A stretch of DNA of 25,264 bases from the NCBI GenBank assembly GCA_964346275.1, contig CAYFUR010000052.1, positions 1-25,264 of the forward strand, in the 5' to 3' direction. Shown in pieces: positions 7,222-14,982 of this stretch (position 1 is the stretch's first letter; each line of letters begins with the position of its first letter). A program made the translations under genes and the position numbers. This DNA is from CAYFUR01 sp964346275 (lineage in GTDB: Bacteria; Sumerlaeota; Sumerlaeia; SLMS01). Below the pieces are notes generated by a model that did no database searches, was not told where the DNA came from, and worked only from the letters and a program-made list of their open reading frames with translations.

Positions 7222-10200
7222 TCAAAAATCACCGGCGTCCCAGACTTCCATCTGGCGTCCGCTGGTGGGAGCGAAAAGGCGGCTCCCGTCTTCGGAGAAG
7301 GCCACTCCCAGAATGATTTCATCGTATCGCCGATGAGGAATGAGGACCTCTCGCGCGGAGGCTGTATCCCACAGGCGCACGGTGCCATCCCAGGATGCGG
7401 TGGCGATGCGATTCCCTTCCGGGTTAAAGGCGATATCCCAAATACGATAGGAATGCCCGAGCAGCGTCCCCTCTTTTTTCCCGTCCTCCATACTCCAGAG
7501 ATTAACCACGTAACTCGGCGAGTGCGCTGTCGCCAGCAGCTTTGAATCCGGGCTGAATTCGAGCGCGAAAAGCCCCATCGCCTCTCCATTGCCGAGCGTC
7601 AGCATCGGGGCGTTGGTTTCCATATTCCAAACCGACGTGATCGAGTTGGAGAGGTTATACACCAACAGCTTGGAATCGGAATCAAAGCAGAGAAGCCGGC
7701 AATTCGCCGAATCCGGAATGGATGCCACCTGGCGCCATTTACTTGTTTCCCAGATGGTGACTTTGTCTGCCGCCACTGCTAAGAACCGGCCATTGGGACT
7801 GAAGGCCGCCGCCTCGACTTCGCTGGTGCGCAGCAGAGAAACGACTTTATTCGTTTCCACGTCTCGAACTTCCCCCAGCGTGTCCTTGCTGATCTTGAGC
7901 GTGTTGTCCGGGCTGTAGAAGACGTTTCCCTGTTCCACCTGGTGGTAGTCATTTCCTACCCGAACAAACTCCCGCCCATTTCCCGTCATCCATGCATCGT
8001 CGACGGAGAGCAGGGAAACATCGTCACTGTGGAGAATTTGAACACGGTCGGGGCGAACCTCTTCCGGGATGGATTCACGGGAGATGGAATACATCCTTGG
8101 ATCGAGTTCCTTCAGATCCCAAATTCGGAGGCTTCGGTCGTATGATCCGGAAAGTAGCGATTCACCATCGGTAGGCATGGCCAGGGCCCAGACTGACGCT
8201 CCGTGGCCGATAATGCGGAATTCCATTTCCCACGAGGAGGTGTCCCAGACTCCAATCGTGCCATCGTTGCTTGCGGAGAAGAGGCGCCTTCCGTCCGGCG
8301 AAAACAGCACCTCGGAAATGGAGTCCGTGTGGCCTTTGAGAACTTGCACCACCTCCTCGGATTTCCGGTTGATGATCTGGATCGTGCCGTCCCAGGAAGC
8401 CGCCGCGATTCTGTTTTCATCCGGGCTATACGCGGCAAAGGTCAGGCCTTCGGTGGCATTCGTTGGAATCCGAATGATCTCTCCCCCTGTTTCCGCGTTC
8501 CAGATTCTAACAGTCCGGTCATGGGATGATGTGAGGATCCGCTCCCCGTTTTCACTGTAAAAGGCGCTGCGGAGATACGACGTATGGCCCCCGATAGTTC
8601 GCTTTAGAAAGCCTGTCTCGACATCCCAGGTTTTCGCGGTGCCATCGGATGAACTGGTCAGCAAATTGTCCCCATCGGGTGAGAAATCCACACTGTTCAC
8701 GAAGTCCGCGTGGCCAGTAAGCTTTTGAACAAGCGATCCGTCTTCTCGATCCCAGATATACGCTGCCCCATCCTTCGAGGCAGCCGCAATCAGACCGCCA
8801 TCCGGAGAAAAATCCGCCATATAGAGTTTGTCTTCCGCGCCAGAAAACGTGCGGACTTCCCCTGTTTCCCGGTTCCAAAGATAAAGGGGCAGCCCTTCAC
8901 CGCCATAGGCGATCTCTTTTTCATCGGGTGAAATGGATGCGAAAAGGATCTGCACCGCTGTTTCGTGAAGAACGTCCTGGCGGTTGATGCTGTGGTCCAG
9001 ATAATGCCACTCCCATTGACGCAAATGGGCCGGAGCGGAAGAAAGCAGATTTGTAATACGCCGGATACTGTGTTCCGGGAGTGTGGCATTGGCATAGCCA
9101 ATGGAGGCGAAATACTGTTCCCTTTCCGCCTTTCGGCTCATCTCCTGGGCGATCCCGGCCTGCCGGCGCGATTCTTCCAGGGCGCGCTGGGTGTTTTGCC
9201 GCGCCACGTTGGCTTCGTGGGCCTGTTTGATCGCCGCCAGCGCAAAAATAATGATCAGGATAAACAGGATGCTTGCCGCCGTTTGAGCAAAGCGTTTCTG
9301 TTTTTCACTGCGCCGCGCCTTGTCTTCCTTCCTCTCGACTTCTTCCAGAAGTCTGTCCCGGGTTTCTCCTGGCTCCAGTTGGCGTGTCAGCGCCCGGGCC
9401 ATAACCAGGTCGCCGTTATTCATGGCGGCTTCCGTATATTCAACAAGATTTTGCCGGTAAAGCGATGGGATCTCCGGGTTCCCCGGCCAAAGCTCCCGCG
9501 CATTGGAAAGCGCTCCCAGGGTGTCCACGTAGTAACGATAGTTCTTGTGGGCCGTCTCCGCGTCTTCCTTCACCGTCTCCGTGATAGCCACGGATTCCCG
9601 CCGCCTCGAGGAGCCCGAGAGGAAATCCTCCAGACGGGCCACGAACTCCGAAGCTTTCTGGATACGTTTTTCCGGATTAGGATGGAGTGACTCGCCGACC
9701 AACCGCTTCAGGTCCGCAGGGAGAGTTTTTCCCTCCGCCGCTTCTTCCATCGGAGCGACCACGCCCTGGGAAGCCAGCTTGAAGGTTTCTTCTTTCTTTT
9801 TCGCGGGGTGCGGAGGCTTCCCGGTCAGAACGAAGTAGAGCGTCCCGCCCAGGAGATAGACGTCGGTCCAAGGGCCCACGTTGACGGCGCTTTGCTGGGT
9901 TTGTTCCGGAGCCATATAGACGGGGGTTCCCGCGGGGCTGCTTGCTGTTTCCGGTGTCGGGAACGCGGACCGGGGGGCAGGCGCGGCCAACCGGGGGAGA
10001 GATTCTTTCTCATAAAGCATCCCGAGGCCCCAGTCCATGAGCAGAACCTCGCCGAAATCCCCCACCATGACCTGGCTTGGCTTAATATCGCGGTGGACGA
10101 TTCCCCGCGAGTGGGCGAAGGCCAGGGCCTGGGCCGTGCTGAGCAGAATCGGAATATGGATTGCCAGGTGGTCCTCGAGCGACAGTTTGCGGTAGTCGTG

Positions 10201-10716
10201 ATCGAGGAGATCAGACCACGGCCGCCCGCGGACACGTTTCATGGAAAGCTGGGGCACGCCTTCCTCGTCCAACGTCAAATCATGCACGGGCAGGATGTTT
10301 GGATGGTCCAGGTAAGCGGCCATGGTCGCTTCCTGCTCGAACTGCTTGTACATCGTGTTGAGAAAGGATGGATCGCCGAGAGCTTTCTTCAGGCGCTTCT
10401 TCCGGATTTTCTTAATGGCTACCTCGCGGCGAAGACTGAGCTGTTCCGCCTCCCAGATCTCGCCCGCCCCGCCCAGCGCGATGAGCTTCTTGAGGTGGTA
10501 TCCTTCGGGAATCCTGATCCCGAGTCCCGCTGCCTTGTCCTGATTGTCGGATTCGATCGTTTCGTCTGCCGGCCCGCCGCTGGCCTGGGGAGACGAGTTC
10601 TCATCTTCACCGGGGGAATCTTCCCATTCTCTCGGCTTATACGAAAGGGTCGGATCCTCGGGCAAATCAGGGGGGGGAGCTTCTGGGCCACCGAAATTTG
10701 TTTCAGGATCATTCAT
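7222..10716 (-). CDS. Membrane-anchored Ser/Thr protein kinase with C-terminal WD40 propeller
   Basis: The protein has 1164 residues. After a Pro/Asp-rich leader of about 70 residues comes a Hanks-type kinase domain (about 73-366): glycine loop GGAGEI (82-87), VAIKK (K102), HRDIKPSQ (208-215), DWG in place of DFG (228-230), and GTPVYMAPEQ (263-272). A charged helical region leads to one hydrophobic segment (about 478-496), then a coiled-coil-like stretch. The LRQWEWHYL junction (565-573) follows, then WD40 blades with repeated SPDG, GH and WD signatures from about 590 to the end. One membrane span would put the propeller on the opposite side from the kinase. The Mg-binding asparagine of HRDxKPxN is Gln here (Q215). 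The LacI-type gene lies 99 bases upstream on the same strand. No Shine-Dalgarno sequence is obvious before the ATG. Confidence 0.93.
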   Translation of the reverse strand: MNDPETNFGGPEAPPPDLPEDPTLSYKPREWEDSPGEDENSSPQASGGPADETIESDNQDKAAGLGIRIPEGYHLKKLIALGGAGEIWEAEQLSLRREVAIKKIRKKRLKKALGDPSFLNTMYKQFEQEATMAAYLDHPNILPVHDLTLDEEGVPQLSMKRVRGRPWSDLLDHDYRKLSLEDHLAIHIPILLSTAQALAFAHSRGIVHRDIKPSQVMVGDFGEVLLMDWGLGMLYEKESLPRLAAPAPRSAFPTPETASSPAGTPVYMAPEQTQQSAVNVGPWTDVYLLGGTLYFVLTGKPPHPAKKKEETFKLASQGVVAPMEEAAEGKTLPADLKRLVGESLHPNPEKRIQKASEFVARLEDFLSGSSRRRESVAITETVKEDAETAHKNYRYYVDTLGALSNARELWPGNPEIPSLYRQNLVEYTEAAMNNGDLVMARALTRQLEPGETRDRLLEEVERKEDKARRSEKQKRFAQTAASILFILIIIFALAAIKQAHEANVARQNTQRALEESRRQAGIAQEMSRKAEREQYFASIGYANATLPEHSIRRITNLLSSAPAHLRQWEWHYLDHSINRQDVLHETAVQILFASISPDEKEIAYGGEGLPLYLWNRETGEVRTFSGAEDKLYMADFSPDGGLIAAASKDGAAYIWDREDGSLVQKLTGHADFVNSVDFSPDGDNLLTSSSDGTAKTWDVETGFLKRTIGGHTSYLRSAFYSENGERILTSSHDRTVRIWNAETGGEIIRIPTNATEGLTFAAYSPDENRIAAASWDGTIQIINRKSEEVVQVLKGHTDSISEVLFSPDGRRLFSASNDGTIGVWDTSSWEMEFRIIGHGASVWALAMPTDGESLLSGSYDRSLRIWDLKELDPRMYSISRESIPEEVRPDRVQILHSDDVSLLSVDDAWMTGNGREFVRVGNDYHQVEQGNVFYSPDNTLKISKDTLGEVRDVETNKVVSLLRTSEVEAAAFSPNGRFLAVAADKVTIWETSKWRQVASIPDSANCRLLCFDSDSKLLVYNLSNSITSVWNMETNAPMLTLGNGEAMGLFALEFSPDSKLLATAHSPSYVVNLWSMEDGKKEGTLLGHSYRIWDIAFNPEGNRIATASWDGTVRLWDTASAREVLIPHRRYDEIILGVAFSEDGSRLFAPTSGRQMEVWDAGDF

Positions 10717-10815
10717 AGAGAGGAATTGAAATGAAGTTCGAGGTTAGATGTGGAGAACTCCAGGAATGATCAAGGAAAAAGAGACAGGCTGAGGCCCCGC
10801 GGAAGAAAACCGGGA

Positions 10816-11898
10816 TTAGCGGCAGCTCTCGCGGGCAATAAGCTTGGGCGTCATATAGTCTGATTTCGGCGGATTCCCTTCCTTGATGAAGGTGAGTAGC
10901 AACTCTGTGGCCCGGTGGCACATGGCCTCTGTTGGATAGCGAAGACCGGTGATGGCAGGGCTGCTGAGGATAAAGGTCAGGTTTTCTTCGAATCCGGCGA
11001 TTTTTGTTTGTTCCGGCACCTTGATCCCTCTTGCCAGAAGTTCCGCCAGAATGGCATAGGGCAGATGTTCCCCCAGCGTAAGGATCCCCTCTGGCGGCCC
11101 CTTTTTGCGTTTGCTCAGAAAGGAGCGGAAGCCCTCCCGGGTCTGTTTCATGTCGCCGGGGAGGTATTGAACTTCGAATCCCAGGCCTGGATCAGTGAAG
11201 TCACTCACTGCTTTTTTGACGCCTTCAAGGCGTTCGACCGTTGCCTGCTCGTGCTGCTTGCTTTCCGGCACGGCGACCAGGATCTGGCGTGCGCCGCAGA
11301 CGATCAAATGGCCCATGGCCATGCGGCCGGCCAGAGTCTCATCGGTGCGCACATTGACGAAATCACCATTCAGCGGGGCCGGGCCGACGATCCCCAGCTT
11401 GATTCCGCTTTCGATCACTCGCGCCAGGTCGTCGGCGCTTTCCTCTGGATTGATCCAGATGATCCCATCGACCGTCTCCTGTGCCTGGCTGATCAGGTCG
11501 GGCAGCGAGCGGCCCTGATAGCGCGGCATCACCACCAGGTCCATATTCTCATTCTTGAGCGACCGGGCGATGCCGTGCTGAACCAGCATCAGGTCGAAAT
11601 GCCGGAACATCTGGGACAAAGAGGAGGTATCGATGGGGGCGTCCAGGGACTCATAGACGGGATAGCAGAGTCCGATGGCATTATGGCGGCCCGTGGCGAG
11701 GCGGACGGCGGCGCGGCTCGGGCGGTAACCGAGTTTTTTGACCGCCGCATAGACGCGCTGTTTCGTCTCCTCGCGGGCGCTGAAGCCATCGTAGGAATTA
11801 TTCAAAATGCGGGAAACCGCCGCGATGGAGACTTTTGCCTCTTTCGCGACGTCGGAAATGGTCACCCGCTTGGATTGTTTTGTCTGGGACCCTGCCAT
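10816..11898 (-). CDS. LacI-family transcriptional regulator
   Basis: The protein has 360 residues. The helix-turn-helix occupies roughly 12-33 (VTISDVAKEAKVSIAAVSRIL), followed by the family's AAVKKLGYRPSRAAVRLATGR hinge region (about 51-71, written here as AAVKKLGYRP then SRAAVRLATGR). The rest is a periplasmic-binding-protein-like effector domain (INPEESADDLARVI, GRMAMGHLIVCGARQILVAV, and a C-terminal PTEAMCHRATELLLTFI). Members bind operators and respond to a small ligand, usually a sugar. No sugar transport or hydrolase gene lies in the window, so the target is unclear. The downstream kinase and the divergent AAA+ gene are the nearest candidates. The ATG at 11898 follows AAAGG at a suitable distance. 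Confidence 0.93.
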   Translation of the reverse strand: MAGSQTKQSKRVTISDVAKEAKVSIAAVSRILNNSYDGFSAREETKQRVYAAVKKLGYRPSRAAVRLATGRHNAIGLCYPVYESLDAPIDTSSLSQMFRHFDLMLVQHGIARSLKNENMDLVVMPRYQGRSLPDLISQAQETVDGIIWINPEESADDLARVIESGIKLGIVGPAPLNGDFVNVRTDETLAGRMAMGHLIVCGARQILVAVPESKQHEQATVERLEGVKKAVSDFTDPGLGFEVQYLPGDMKQTREGFRSFLSKRKKGPPEGILTLGEHLPYAILAELLARGIKVPEQTKIAGFEENLTFILSSPAITGLRYPTEAMCHRATELLLTFIKEGNPPKSDYMTPKLIARESCR

Positions 11899-12189
11899 CG
11901 GGACCTTTCCAGCCTTCTGAGGCTCAGCTCTCCCGGCTCCCGCCTCGCATCCTGTTCCACCTTATAGGGCGATGAAGGGGCAACAATCGTCAAGCGCAGA
12001 GGCGAAGATTTTAACCGATTTATCCCTGCCCTTGCTCCGGGCGTCCACCGATTTTCGCCCCCTGGAGCACCGAAGCCCGCACAGGGCTTCCAGTGAGAAC
12101 ACCTTTTCGGCATATTTTCCTCGCATCAGTATCCAGCCTCCGCTAGGAACAGGCTGTAAGTTCCATTGTGGCAAAGGACCGAAACGCAA
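11899..12189. other. Divergent intergenic region
   Basis: This 291-base gap separates the minus-strand LacI-type gene from the plus-strand AAA+-like gene, so promoters for both must lie here. On the minus strand a TTGACG (near 11989) and a TATAAG (near 11962) are about 21 bases apart, wider than usual. An AT-rich patch (TTTTAACCGATTTA, near 12010-12023) has a central CG of the kind seen in LacI-family operators, but it is not a convincing palindrome. I see no RNA gene or protein here. Confidence 0.3.
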
Positions 12190-13680
12190 TTGAGTGCCTC
12201 TTCAACAGCTCGATTACTGCCTGGGATCTCGAATTTGATCTCCGAGACGAACGAGCGGATTCAGCAGGCCGCGAAGAATGATCGTCCCGTCTTTATCTCC
12301 GGCGAAATTGGAACGGAGAAGGCCTTTGCCGCGAAACTGCTTCATCAACTCAGCCCTCGCGCCCGCTACCCGCTTTCCAAGGTCAACGTCTCCTGGAAGC
12401 TCCCTCCCGATCTCGCGGAATTTTTCGAGCAGTGCGACGGCGGATCCCTGATTATTCATCTCCAAAAAGAATTCCCCATCGATATGCAGTACACACTGGT
12501 GGAGATGGCCAGTGACAACAGCTTCGCCGATCCCATGAGCGGCGAACTGGTCGAGGCGGATGCTCGAATTCTTCTCATGACCAGCCTGGATCTGGAGAGC
12601 CTTTCCTCTCGAACCCAGCTCCTTCCCGAACTCCGGGACCTTATGATCAGCCAGCATATCGAGATTCCGCCTCTGCGCGACCGTCTCGAGGATATTCCCG
12701 CCCTCGTTCGCTATGCACTCAAACGCGCGGGCGAAACGGGCCGGACTATCGCCAATACGGTACACCCCCAGGTCCTTGCCCTGTTCCGGCACTGGCACTG
12801 GCCGGGGAACGCCGAAGATCTTCTGCTGGTAACGGCTCAGGCCGCAATCCGCTGCCAGAGCGATGTTGTGACTATCGAGGATCTTCCCGAGGCTTTCCTG
12901 GAACAGATCGAGGAGAAAGACGTGAATGCCGCTCGGACCGTTCGCTCTTCGCGGGGGTCCTCCGACACAGCGGTTCAATTTGGCCGCGAACACCAGGCCG
13001 GAGCCGCCGCGCCCCTCTCCCAGCAAGCTCCCATGGACGATGAAGACAGGTCGGCAAACGAAATGACGACTCCGGTCGAGGGGAGGCACGAGGAAACAGC
13101 CCAGGCTCAGCAACAGCCCCCCGAAACACCCGTCACCGGCCAGCAGCGGCAGCCCTCCACGGAGCAGAACCCCCTCATGCAGGACGACGCCAGCGACGCC
13201 CGCGTCCGGCGTCTCATGGCCCTCTCGCGGCGGCTCTATGCCCAGTCCGAACTCCTCAAGAAACAAATGTCCGGGCCACTCAGTCATGAACAGGCTGCGT
13301 TTCAGCTTGAGCAGTTTTTGCGCGACAGCAGCGAAAAAGAGGCTCTCGGCGCATTGGAGCAGGAACTCGACAACGGGCTCGAGATGGTTCACGCCCTTCG
13401 GCGCCAAATGGCTCTACTCAATATCCGCCAGCAGCAGAGTGCGGAAACGATCCGGGATGTCATCCAGCGGCTCGGCATGATCGCCGATATCCCCGAAACG
13501 AGCGCCGAGCGCGAAGAGGTCCACCGCGAAGCACAGGAACTCGCCGACAGCCTCGGAAAAATCGACCAGATCATCCAGCGCGTTTCCACCGAGTTGCCTG
13601 CCTTTGGCCGCCACATGGAGGATCTTTATTCCGCCTCCGCCGAGGACCAGCCTGCCGCGGACCCGCCGACCGACCGGTAA
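12190..13680 (+). CDS. Degenerate NtrC-like AAA+ protein with coiled-coil C terminus
   Basis: The protein has 496 residues from a TTG at 12190 that follows AAAGGA. A TTG at 12166 would add eight residues. The first 240 residues follow the order of a sigma-54 activator AAA+ domain: FISGEIGTEKA (35-45), GGSLIIHLQ (84-92), ADARILLMTSLDLE, PPLRDRLEDIP (160-170), WPGNAEDLLL (204-213) and VTIEDLPE. Walker A reads GEIGTEKA instead of GESGTGKE, the Walker B acidic pair is missing, and the GAFTGA loop segment appears deleted between NVSWKLPPDL and GGSLII. ATP hydrolysis and sigma-54 contact are therefore unlikely. A Gln/Pro/Glu-rich linker (about 245-330) leads to a long helical, coiled-coil-like region (331-485). 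There is no Fis-type DNA-binding domain. It lies 118 bases upstream of sbcD on the same strand. It may be a scaffold or regulator; the function is unknown. Confidence 0.75.
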   Translation: MSASSTARLLPGISNLISETNERIQQAAKNDRPVFISGEIGTEKAFAAKLLHQLSPRARYPLSKVNVSWKLPPDLAEFFEQCDGGSLIIHLQKEFPIDMQYTLVEMASDNSFADPMSGELVEADARILLMTSLDLESLSSRTQLLPELRDLMISQHIEIPPLRDRLEDIPALVRYALKRAGETGRTIANTVHPQVLALFRHWHWPGNAEDLLLVTAQAAIRCQSDVVTIEDLPEAFLEQIEEKDVNAARTVRSSRGSSDTAVQFGREHQAGAAAPLSQQAPMDDEDRSANEMTTPVEGRHEETAQAQQQPPETPVTGQQRQPSTEQNPLMQDDASDARVRRLMALSRRLYAQSELLKKQMSGPLSHEQAAFQLEQFLRDSSEKEALGALEQELDNGLEMVHALRRQMALLNIRQQQSAETIRDVIQRLGMIADIPETSAEREEVHREAQELADSLGKIDQIIQRVSTELPAFGRHMEDLYSASAEDQPAADPPTDR

Positions 13681-13721
13681 ACACTCTGTCTAGACGGTTC
13701 GCCAGTTCAACGTTGCACTCC

Positions 13722-13748
13722 CCGCCCTTCTTCTTGCACGCAGGGCGG
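13722..13748 (+). terminator. Weak hairpin between the AAA+-like gene and sbcD
   Basis: CCGCCC (13722-13727) can pair with GGGCGG (13743-13748) across a 15-base loop, followed by TTTCCC. The stem is short and the loop long, so it is at best a weak or partial terminator. It leaves open whether the upstream gene is cotranscribed with sbcDC. Confidence 0.2.
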
Positions 13749-13798
13749 TTTCCCGCCATGATCCGCAAAGATCACGAAAGCGAGCGAGGGAGATACAC

Positions 13799-14944
13799 GT
13801 GCGATTCCTCCACACTGCCGACTGGCATCTTGGCCGCCTCTTCCACGGTGTCCACCTGACGCGGGACCAGGAGCACCTGCTGGATCAATTTGTCGATTTA
13901 GTGGCGGAGACAAAGCCCGGCCTTGTCATCCTTGCCGGCGACCTCTACGACCGGGCCGTTCCGCCTCCCGATGCGGTCGCTCTTCTCGACGAAACTCTCT
14001 CGCGCATTGTCCAGGGACACAAGACCCCAGTAGTGGGTATCGCCGGAAATCACGACAGTCCGGAGCGCGTGGGGTTCGCCTCGAGGCTTCTCAGCGATGC
14101 GGGGCTCTTTCTTTCGGGAAATCTGCGCGCCGACCCGGCCCACCACGTATTTCGTGATGAGCATGGCCCCTTGCATGTCTATGCGATTCCCTATGCCGAA
14201 CCTGCCAGGGTCCGGGAGGTGCTCGAGGAACCGGAGCTTCACAATCACGATTCGTCCATGAAGGCGCTCGCCGACCGCATTTGGGAAATGCACCCCTCTG
14301 GCGAGCGAGCCGTATTGACAGCCCATGCTTTCGTCGCCGGGGGAGAGGAAAGCGAATCCGAGAGGCCTCTCTCCGTCGGAGGCGCCGGGACAATCTCCCC
14401 ATCCGTCTTTCAGGGGTTTGACTATACGGCGCTCGGCCACCTCCATGCCCCACAAAATGTCAAGGGCGGCCGGGTCTGCTATTCGGGCTCTCTTATGAAA
14501 TACAGCTTCAGCGAAGCCGGCCATGAAAAGGGCGTCTCTCTTGTCGAGATCGACAAAGAGGGAAACTGCACGAGCGAGAAGTTTGCCCTCACGCCGCGCC
14601 GCGACGTGAGAATGATCGAAGGGGAGTTCGATCAATTGCTTCAATCCCCGCCAGGGGGAAACCGCGAGGACTACCTGCTCGTGCGGCTGACGGATAACCG
14701 GCTTCATCTCGATGCCTTGGGGCGGTTGCGCGAAGTCTACCCCAATGTGCTCCAGATCGAAAGGCCCTGGATGGATTCAGACAACCTGGATTCCCGCGTC
14801 TATGCGCAACGAAAAGGCCTGTCGGAACGCGATCTGTTTGAGGATTTCTATAAAGAGACAACAGGCCAGGAACCGGACCAGCGCCAGATCGAGTTTTTCG
14901 TCCAGGTCGCGGAAGACCTCCGCATGGCCCAGCGTGAAGAGTAA
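13799..14944 (+). CDS. sbcD: Nuclease SbcCD subunit D (Mre11-type)
   Basis: The nuclease subunit of SbcCD has 381 residues. The calcineurin-like phosphoesterase motifs are complete: HTADWHLG (D8, H10), LAGDLYDRAVP (D48), GNHDSPERVGF (N84, H85), TAHAFVAGG (H176) and GHLHAPQ (H214, H216), which together ligate two metals. The C-terminal part contains VRLTDNRL and ends shortly after QIEFFVQVAEDL, in line with the capping domain. With SbcC it trims hairpins and protein-blocked DNA ends in the cytoplasm. The GTG start at 13799 follows GAGGGAG. The sbcC gene begins 38 bases after the stop, and the two are very likely one operon. Confidence 0.96.
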   Translation: MRFLHTADWHLGRLFHGVHLTRDQEHLLDQFVDLVAETKPGLVILAGDLYDRAVPPPDAVALLDETLSRIVQGHKTPVVGIAGNHDSPERVGFASRLLSDAGLFLSGNLRADPAHHVFRDEHGPLHVYAIPYAEPARVREVLEEPELHNHDSSMKALADRIWEMHPSGERAVLTAHAFVAGGEESESERPLSVGGAGTISPSVFQGFDYTALGHLHAPQNVKGGRVCYSGSLMKYSFSEAGHEKGVSLVEIDKEGNCTSEKFALTPRRDVRMIEGEFDQLLQSPPGGNREDYLLVRLTDNRLHLDALGRLREVYPNVLQIERPWMDSDNLDSRVYAQRKGLSERDLFEDFYKETTGQEPDQRQIEFFVQVAEDLRMAQREE

Positions 14945-14982
14945 GTGCCTCGTACGAGGCGAAAGCGAAGGAAGAGGGAATT

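Noticed and set aside
12010..12023. A LacI-family operator candidate (TTTTAACCGATTTA)
   Set aside because: It has the central CG but poor dyad symmetry, and I could not compare other genomes.
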